NCBI GenBank assembly: GCA_017626435.1
Contig: JAGAIR010000009.1
Coordinates: forward strand, 1-64,000
Direction of reading: 5' to 3'
Length of the DNA stretch: 64,000 nt
From: Lachnospiraceae bacterium
GTDB lineage: Bacteria > Bacillota_A > Clostridia > Lachnospirales > Lachnospiraceae
The translations under genes and the position numbers were made by a program. Position 1 is the first letter of the stretch. Each line of letters begins with the position of its first letter. The notes under the pieces are model-generated. The model saw only the letters and a list, made by a program, of their open reading frames with translations. It was not told the origin of the DNA and searched no databases. Of the stretch, positions 60,074 to 64,000 are shown in pieces.

Positions 60074-60790
60074 TTAAATATAATAGACTTCTGTGCCGGC
60101 AAAGGAGACATCTCCAACCAGATACAAAGTTGGATTTCCTTCCTGATATTGACAGTTATCTGGATTTTTTATATGAACAGCACCAAAAGAGACGGAGGTA
60201 TTATCGATTATTTTCCAGGTCTTTGGAACATAGAGAACCATATTACCAAAGGAAACTTCAACACGAACCTGGGCAGATCCCTGTTGGATGATAGCGTTGT
60301 CAAAGTAAACTTTCATTTCGCCAAAGCTGGTCTCCAGATGTGCTTTTACAAAGTTTTCGGAATTGATATATTTGATAGTAGAACCAAAGGAGTTTTCAAA
60401 ATGGATCACCTGGTCATCGGGGATATCTACAATTTCCGGTGTATGTGCTGGATGGTTGTGGATATGCCAATGGTGTTTTTTGGGGAAGAGAAGGTTTAAT
60501 CCAATGGAGCCAAGCAGAGCGGCACCTAATACAGTCCAAGGCGTCAGTTCGGTGATGCCAAGAGGTTCATCGTAAAGGCATGCCAGAAAGGCAATGGAAA
60601 AGAGAATTTCTCCAAAACTGCGGGAGACAAGTCCTTTGATCAGTAGCCAGATAAATAAAATTGTCAATACAATACTAAAAAGTGAGAGGGTAGGCCAATA
60701 TCCCATTTTGCCTATGATCAGAGCCGCGGCTCCTGCCAGGAAACAGAGTCCCCAGAAAATTTTGTCTGCTTTAAAGTGTCTGTTATTCAT
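60074..60790 (-). CDS. LiaF-like membrane protein
   Basis: 238 residues from ATG 60790 (GAGG five bases upstream). Four N-terminal membrane helices, a His-rich linker (KKHHWHIHNHPAH), and a C-terminal beta-solenoid-like domain (FENSFGSTIKYINSENFVKA, ETSFGEMKVYFDNA, EVSFGNMVLYVPKTW, SVSFGAVHI) of the LiaF/DUF2154 type. Four SFG turns are visible. Probably senses envelope stress with the LytTR regulator upstream. Confidence 0.85.
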   Translation of the reverse strand: MNNRHFKADKIFWGLCFLAGAAALIIGKMGYWPTLSLFSIVLTILFIWLLIKGLVSRSFGEILFSIAFLACLYDEPLGITELTPWTVLGAALLGSIGLNLLFPKKHHWHIHNHPAHTPEIVDIPDDQVIHFENSFGSTIKYINSENFVKAHLETSFGEMKVYFDNAIIQQGSAQVRVEVSFGNMVLYVPKTWKIIDNTSVSFGAVHIKNPDNCQYQEGNPTLYLVGDVSFAGTEVYYI

Positions 60791-60848
60791 TGTAACCTCA
60801 TTTCCTGCACCTATTTTGTGCATTAATTGATATTTGTGTTGCTTTGAG

Positions 60849-61316
60849 TCATTCAAAATGTGTGGTCCGTTTTTCTTCTAATTTGTGGATCAGGGCTTTG
60901 TAATAATTACGTGAAACATATACCTGCTTGTGGGAAGACTGGAATTCTACTACACTGGACGCTGTCAGGTTTCGGCTGATCGCATAGACAAGATTTGTAT
61001 TCAATATGGAGGATTTTGATATTCTCATAAAGTGTCCTGGAAGGATTTCTTCCAGTTCATACAGCTTTAAGCGGGTCTGAAACATATCCTGTGTAGTGTG
61101 AGCCGCTACCATACCCCCATCTGTTTCAAAAAAGAGAATGTCATCCAGGGGCAGAAAATATTGCCGTTCTCCTTTTGTAAACTCCATTTTATTTTTGGAA
61201 GTGATGGAATCCGATATGGCACGTTGAATCTGTTGTACCTGTTCAGACAGACTGCGGCAGCGGATGATGACCTCCTCTTCCTGCAGCGTTTCGTCCAGTT
61301 CAATTCGTATTTTCAT
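60849..61316 (-). CDS. LytTR-domain regulator
   Basis: 155 residues from ATG 61316 (TGGAG upstream). Helical N-terminus without a receiver domain, then LytTR (LDDILFFETDGGMVAAHTTQ, LPGHFMRISKSSILNTNLVY). Of the stand-alone LytTR type usually paired with a membrane protein, here the LiaF-like gene 58 bases downstream. Confidence 0.88.
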   Translation of the reverse strand: MKIRIELDETLQEEEVIIRCRSLSEQVQQIQRAISDSITSKNKMEFTKGERQYFLPLDDILFFETDGGMVAAHTTQDMFQTRLKLYELEEILPGHFMRISKSSILNTNLVYAISRNLTASSVVEFQSSHKQVYVSRNYYKALIHKLEEKRTTHFE

Positions 61317-61483
61317 TTTTTGCTCCATTCTTCTAGGATAAAACAGTCTGTTTTTCTGCTGTTTGAACACATTATAGGGAAGACAGCAGAAAATGTAAAC
61401 CGTATTTTTGTAAGAGGTAAGAATTGCAGGGTAAGAGGTAATGATTAAATTGTTGAAAGTATTTATACAGAATGGAGAATATT

Positions 61484-62653
61484 ATGACATATGATGAATT
61501 ATTTCAATTAAAAGGATTGGAGAAGGCAAAACTTCTGGCTGGTAAATCTATACTTTCCAGAGAAATTACAGGTGCTCATGTTGTAGAAATTGTGGAGGCA
61601 CAGGACTGGGTAAAACGTGGGGAGCTGATCTTTGTCAGTGGAGTGGCTTTTCGTGATGTGGGGAAAGATTTAGAGAAGTCAATCCATGCCCTGGCAAAGA
61701 GACAGGTTGCAGGTGTGGTTGTTGAGATTGGTCCGTATATACCTGCTGTTACAGATGAAATGATTAATCTGTGCAATGAATTAAATCTTCCATTGCTGTC
61801 TCTTCCCTATGAGATACCGGTATCAGAAATTATTTCCCAGATTTATTTTGATATTTATAGTAAGGAGGAAACAAATAAATCCATTGGAAAATTTATGGAA
61901 GAGGTACTTTATGGTGATACGGGAAAAGCTTTGGAACGGATTGAGCTGTTTAAATTTGACCAGAATAAGAAGCATGTGGCTCTGTATATCGGACTGGATG
62001 TAACGGAAGGGAGATCGATTACTGAGGAAGACAGAGAAAATCTTCTTAAGGCTGTGCGGATGTCCTTTGTAAAACAAATCCAGCTCCTCTATCTGGAGGA
62101 AGAAGATGGCGTTGTTGCTATACAGGAGCTGGGTAAAGAGGAAAAGCTGCATCAGGTTATGGAGAAAAAACGGGAGGAAATAGAGAATAATCTGCAATAC
62201 AGTCTGAAAGGTGCTTCCGTCAGTATGGGGGTGGGAAATGCTTTTGGAGGAAGTTATGCCATGAAAGAAAGTGTGTCGGAGGCAAAGAAGGCATATCGGG
62301 TGCTTCGTGCCTGCCAGACGAAGGGCAGCCTGCGGTATTATGATGAAATTGGGATTTACCGGGTATTCTTTGATCTGAAAAGTGAAGAGGTGCTAGAGAA
62401 TCTTTTGGCAGAAACTTTGGGTGTTCTGATGGAATATGACAGGGAAAATGAAAGCGACCTGGTACATACACTGGAAGTATTTTTGGAGGAGGGTTGTAAT
62501 ATTTCTGCTGCAACAGAGAAACTTTTTGTTCATCGGAATACAGTGAAGTACAGAATAAAACGGATTGAAGAAATATTGGGAAGAGATTTAAAGGATGTGA
62601 CCATACAGTTCAATCTGCGGCTTGCATATAAAATACGCAGGTATCTCGGATAA
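61484..62653 (+). CDS. PucR-family regulator
   Basis: 389 residues from ATG 61484 (TGGAG six bases upstream). N-terminal PucR sensor domain (LLAGKSILSREITGAHVVEI, GVVVEIGPYIPAV), a GGDEF-like middle (SVSMGVGNAFGGSYAMKESV) and a C-terminal HTH_30 (HTLEVFLEEGCNISAATEKL, VHRNTVKYRIKRIEEILG). Likely controls the adjacent alcohol dehydrogenase. Confidence 0.9.
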   Translation: MTYDELFQLKGLEKAKLLAGKSILSREITGAHVVEIVEAQDWVKRGELIFVSGVAFRDVGKDLEKSIHALAKRQVAGVVVEIGPYIPAVTDEMINLCNELNLPLLSLPYEIPVSEIISQIYFDIYSKEETNKSIGKFMEEVLYGDTGKALERIELFKFDQNKKHVALYIGLDVTEGRSITEEDRENLLKAVRMSFVKQIQLLYLEEEDGVVAIQELGKEEKLHQVMEKKREEIENNLQYSLKGASVSMGVGNAFGGSYAMKESVSEAKKAYRVLRACQTKGSLRYYDEIGIYRVFFDLKSEEVLENLLAETLGVLMEYDRENESDLVHTLEVFLEEGCNISAATEKLFVHRNTVKYRIKRIEEILGRDLKDVTIQFNLRLAYKIRRYLG

Positions 62654-62771
62654 GTGTTCTGGATAATAGAGGGATATTTAATTGTCTACCATGGACAAAA
62701 GAAGAAAAAATACTTTGTTCACTGTGGATATAGAAAAGGAAACAGAGGGATGATAAGATAAGCGCATAAAG

Positions 62772-62819
62772 CAGACAACCAAAGGCGGTTAGAACTTCCG
62801 GAGGGTTGTCTGTTTTTTT
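62772..62819 (+). terminator. Terminator/attenuator between PucR and alcohol dehydrogenase
   Basis: CAGACAACC (62772-62780) pairs perfectly with GGTTGTCTG (62804-62812), then T7. It closes the pucR transcript or forms a leader for the next gene, 70 bases on. The 62654-62881 gap holds nothing else obvious. Confidence 0.8.
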
Positions 62820-62881
62820 CTATAATGAGGAATCGGTAAGACAGAGGATTTCGGATAGAAAATAGAGAAAGGAGAGAGAGG

Positions 62882-64000
62882 ATGAGCAGCAATTTTGTGA
62901 TGCCAAAGCAGATTATTTCCGGTGCAGGTGCATTGGAGGGAGCTGAGGCAAAAGAAGCTTTTAAGAATGCCGGAAGCAAAGCATTGATTGTATCCGGCAA
63001 GGTTATGGAAAAGGTCGGAAATGTGGCAAAGGTTACTGCGGTTCTGGATGATTTAGGAATCAGATATGCCATTTACACAGAGATTACTGGAGAGCCTACC
63101 GATACGATGATAGATGGAGGGCTGGAAGTATATAAAAAAGAAGGTTGTGATTTCCTGATCGGTTTTGGGGGAGGAAGTCCGCTGGATTCTATGAAAGCGA
63201 TTGCGGCACTGGTTACGAACCCCGGAAAGATACCGGATTATATGGGGAAAGTGATAACAAGACCAGTACCTCCAATGATAGCGATACCGACTACTGCCGG
63301 TACTGGTTCAGAGGCAACCTGGTTTACGATTATAACAGACAGCCAGAAGGACATTAAGATGTTGTTAAAGGGTCCTGTATTGATGCCGGATGTAGCAATT
63401 GTTGACTATCGTTTTACATTAACTTCTCCAAAGTCAGTTACGGCAGCGCCCGGACTGGATGCCCTGACTCATGCAATTGAGGGGTATACCTCCAGAAAGG
63501 CACAGCCTATGACAGATACATTTGCTGTATCAGCGGTGAAGCGTATTTTTAAGTATCTGCCGGTTGCTTATGCAGATGGAAGTAATGAGGAAGCAAGAGA
63601 ACAGATGTCTTTGGCTGCTCTGGAAGCAGGAATTGTTATCAATAATTCTTCTGTAACTATTGTACATGGTATGAGCCGCCCTATCGGAGCATTGTTTCAT
63701 GTACCCCATGGAATGTCCAATGCCATGCTGTTAAAAGCATGCTTTACCTTTGCATTAGATGGTGCCTATGGTAAATTTGCGGATCTGGGTCGTGCCATTG
63801 AGGTGGCAGACGGTTCCGACAGCGATGAGGCAGCAGCAGAGAAATTCCTGGATGCAGTGATTGATATTTGTAAAGTTTGTGAAATTCCTACTCTGGAAGA
63901 GTACGGTATTGATAAGGAAAAATTCTTTGCTTTTATTGATAAAATGGCTGACGATGCGCTGGCAAGTGGAAGTCCGGGAAATACCATGAAAGAAGTATCA
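62882..64000 (+). CDS. Iron-containing alcohol dehydrogenase (partial)
   Basis: 373 codons, running off the window end; starts at ATG 62882 behind GGAGAGAGAGG. The N-terminal NAD-binding half shows FLIGFGGGSPLDSMKAIA and IPTTAGTGSEAT, with metal ligands in DALTHAIEGY, TIVHGMSRPIG and FHVPHGMSNA. Type III alcohol dehydrogenase; the substrate cannot be told. Probably only a few C-terminal residues are missing. Confidence 0.93.
   Translation, partial: MSSNFVMPKQIISGAGALEGAEAKEAFKNAGSKALIVSGKVMEKVGNVAKVTAVLDDLGIRYAIYTEITGEPTDTMIDGGLEVYKKEGCDFLIGFGGGSPLDSMKAIAALVTNPGKIPDYMGKVITRPVPPMIAIPTTAGTGSEATWFTIITDSQKDIKMLLKGPVLMPDVAIVDYRFTLTSPKSVTAAPGLDALTHAIEGYTSRKAQPMTDTFAVSAVKRIFKYLPVAYADGSNEEAREQMSLAALEAGIVINNSSVTIVHGMSRPIGALFHVPHGMSNAMLLKACFTFALDGAYGKFADLGRAIEVADGSDSDEAAAEKFLDAVIDICKVCEIPTLEEYGIDKEKFFAFIDKMADDALASGSPGNTMKEVS

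Noticed and set aside
60002..60499. 165-codon plus-strand frame opposite the LiaF-like gene
   Set aside because: Antisense shadow; the minus-strand protein has clear domains.

Overview
The window holds a complete siphovirus-type temperate phage (about 1-40,778) followed by about 23 kb of low-GC bacterial chromosome (40,779-64,000). Strong AGGAGG ribosome sites, the serine integrase, an Agr-type cyclic-lactone quorum locus, LytTR regulators and a PucR/iron-ADH pair suggest a gut Firmicute, most likely Lachnospiraceae (Blautia-like is a guess). The phage is visibly more GC-rich than the host DNA and uses a different codon set.

Phage layout. The leftward lysogeny module is an XRE repressor, a TM2 protein and a large serine recombinase (2786 down to 49). 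The early operon runs rightward from a consensus promoter at 2883-2911 and is tightly overlapped (2974-16385). It encodes small unknown proteins, an HUH rolling-circle-type Rep preceded by hairpins, an inactive-looking RNase H fold, a radical SAM-like protein with an altered cysteine motif, a PD-(D/E)XK-like nuclease, a SleB-type hydrolase, MazG, HD and HAD proteins, SSB and a sigma-4-like regulator. A terminator (16476-16504) closes it. The late operon (16528-40645) holds TerS/TerL, portal, a MuF protein fused to a polymorphic-toxin domain, a Tad2 (DUF2829) anti-Thoeris candidate, scaffold, P22-type coat, connectors, tail proteins with a programmed -1 frameshift, tape measure, baseplate, holin and endolysin.

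The standout system is a complete diversity-generating retroelement (DGR): Avd-like protein (34797-35207), template repeat TR (35239-35358) and reverse transcriptase with YMDD (35630-36835). It has TWO variable repeats. VR2 (34596-34715) ends the adjacent tail/fibre-type gene. VR1 (9713-9832) ends a separate gene about 25 kb away in the early operon. Each 120-nt VR differs from TR only at TR adenines (18 and 14 substitutions, none elsewhere), and both are followed by a GC-rich hairpin. One retroelement therefore appears to diversify a virion protein and an early, non-structural protein.

The first 125 bases are identical to 40,654-40,778. The left copy lies in a near-perfect dyad (100-146) that looks like an intact attP centred where the two copies stop matching, so the left end seems to be the phage's own right end seen in circular form, while the right copy is the phage-host junction. 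The attachment site lies inside the integrase gene.

Host part: a degenerate-GGDEF/EAL phosphodiesterase; an XRE regulator with helical repeats beside a heterodimeric ABC exporter; a C-terminally truncated MATE transporter behind an attenuator-like leader; a methyltransferase, a DHFR-like reductase, a CPBP protease and a nitrilase-family amidohydrolase; a leftward agr locus (A-C-D-B order, including a 50-residue AgrD); a DUF2007 protein and a membrane spermidine-synthase-like fusion; O-acetylhomoserine sulfhydrylase; an Lrp regulator; a LytTR/LiaF-like pair; and a PucR regulator beside a partial iron-containing alcohol dehydrogenase.
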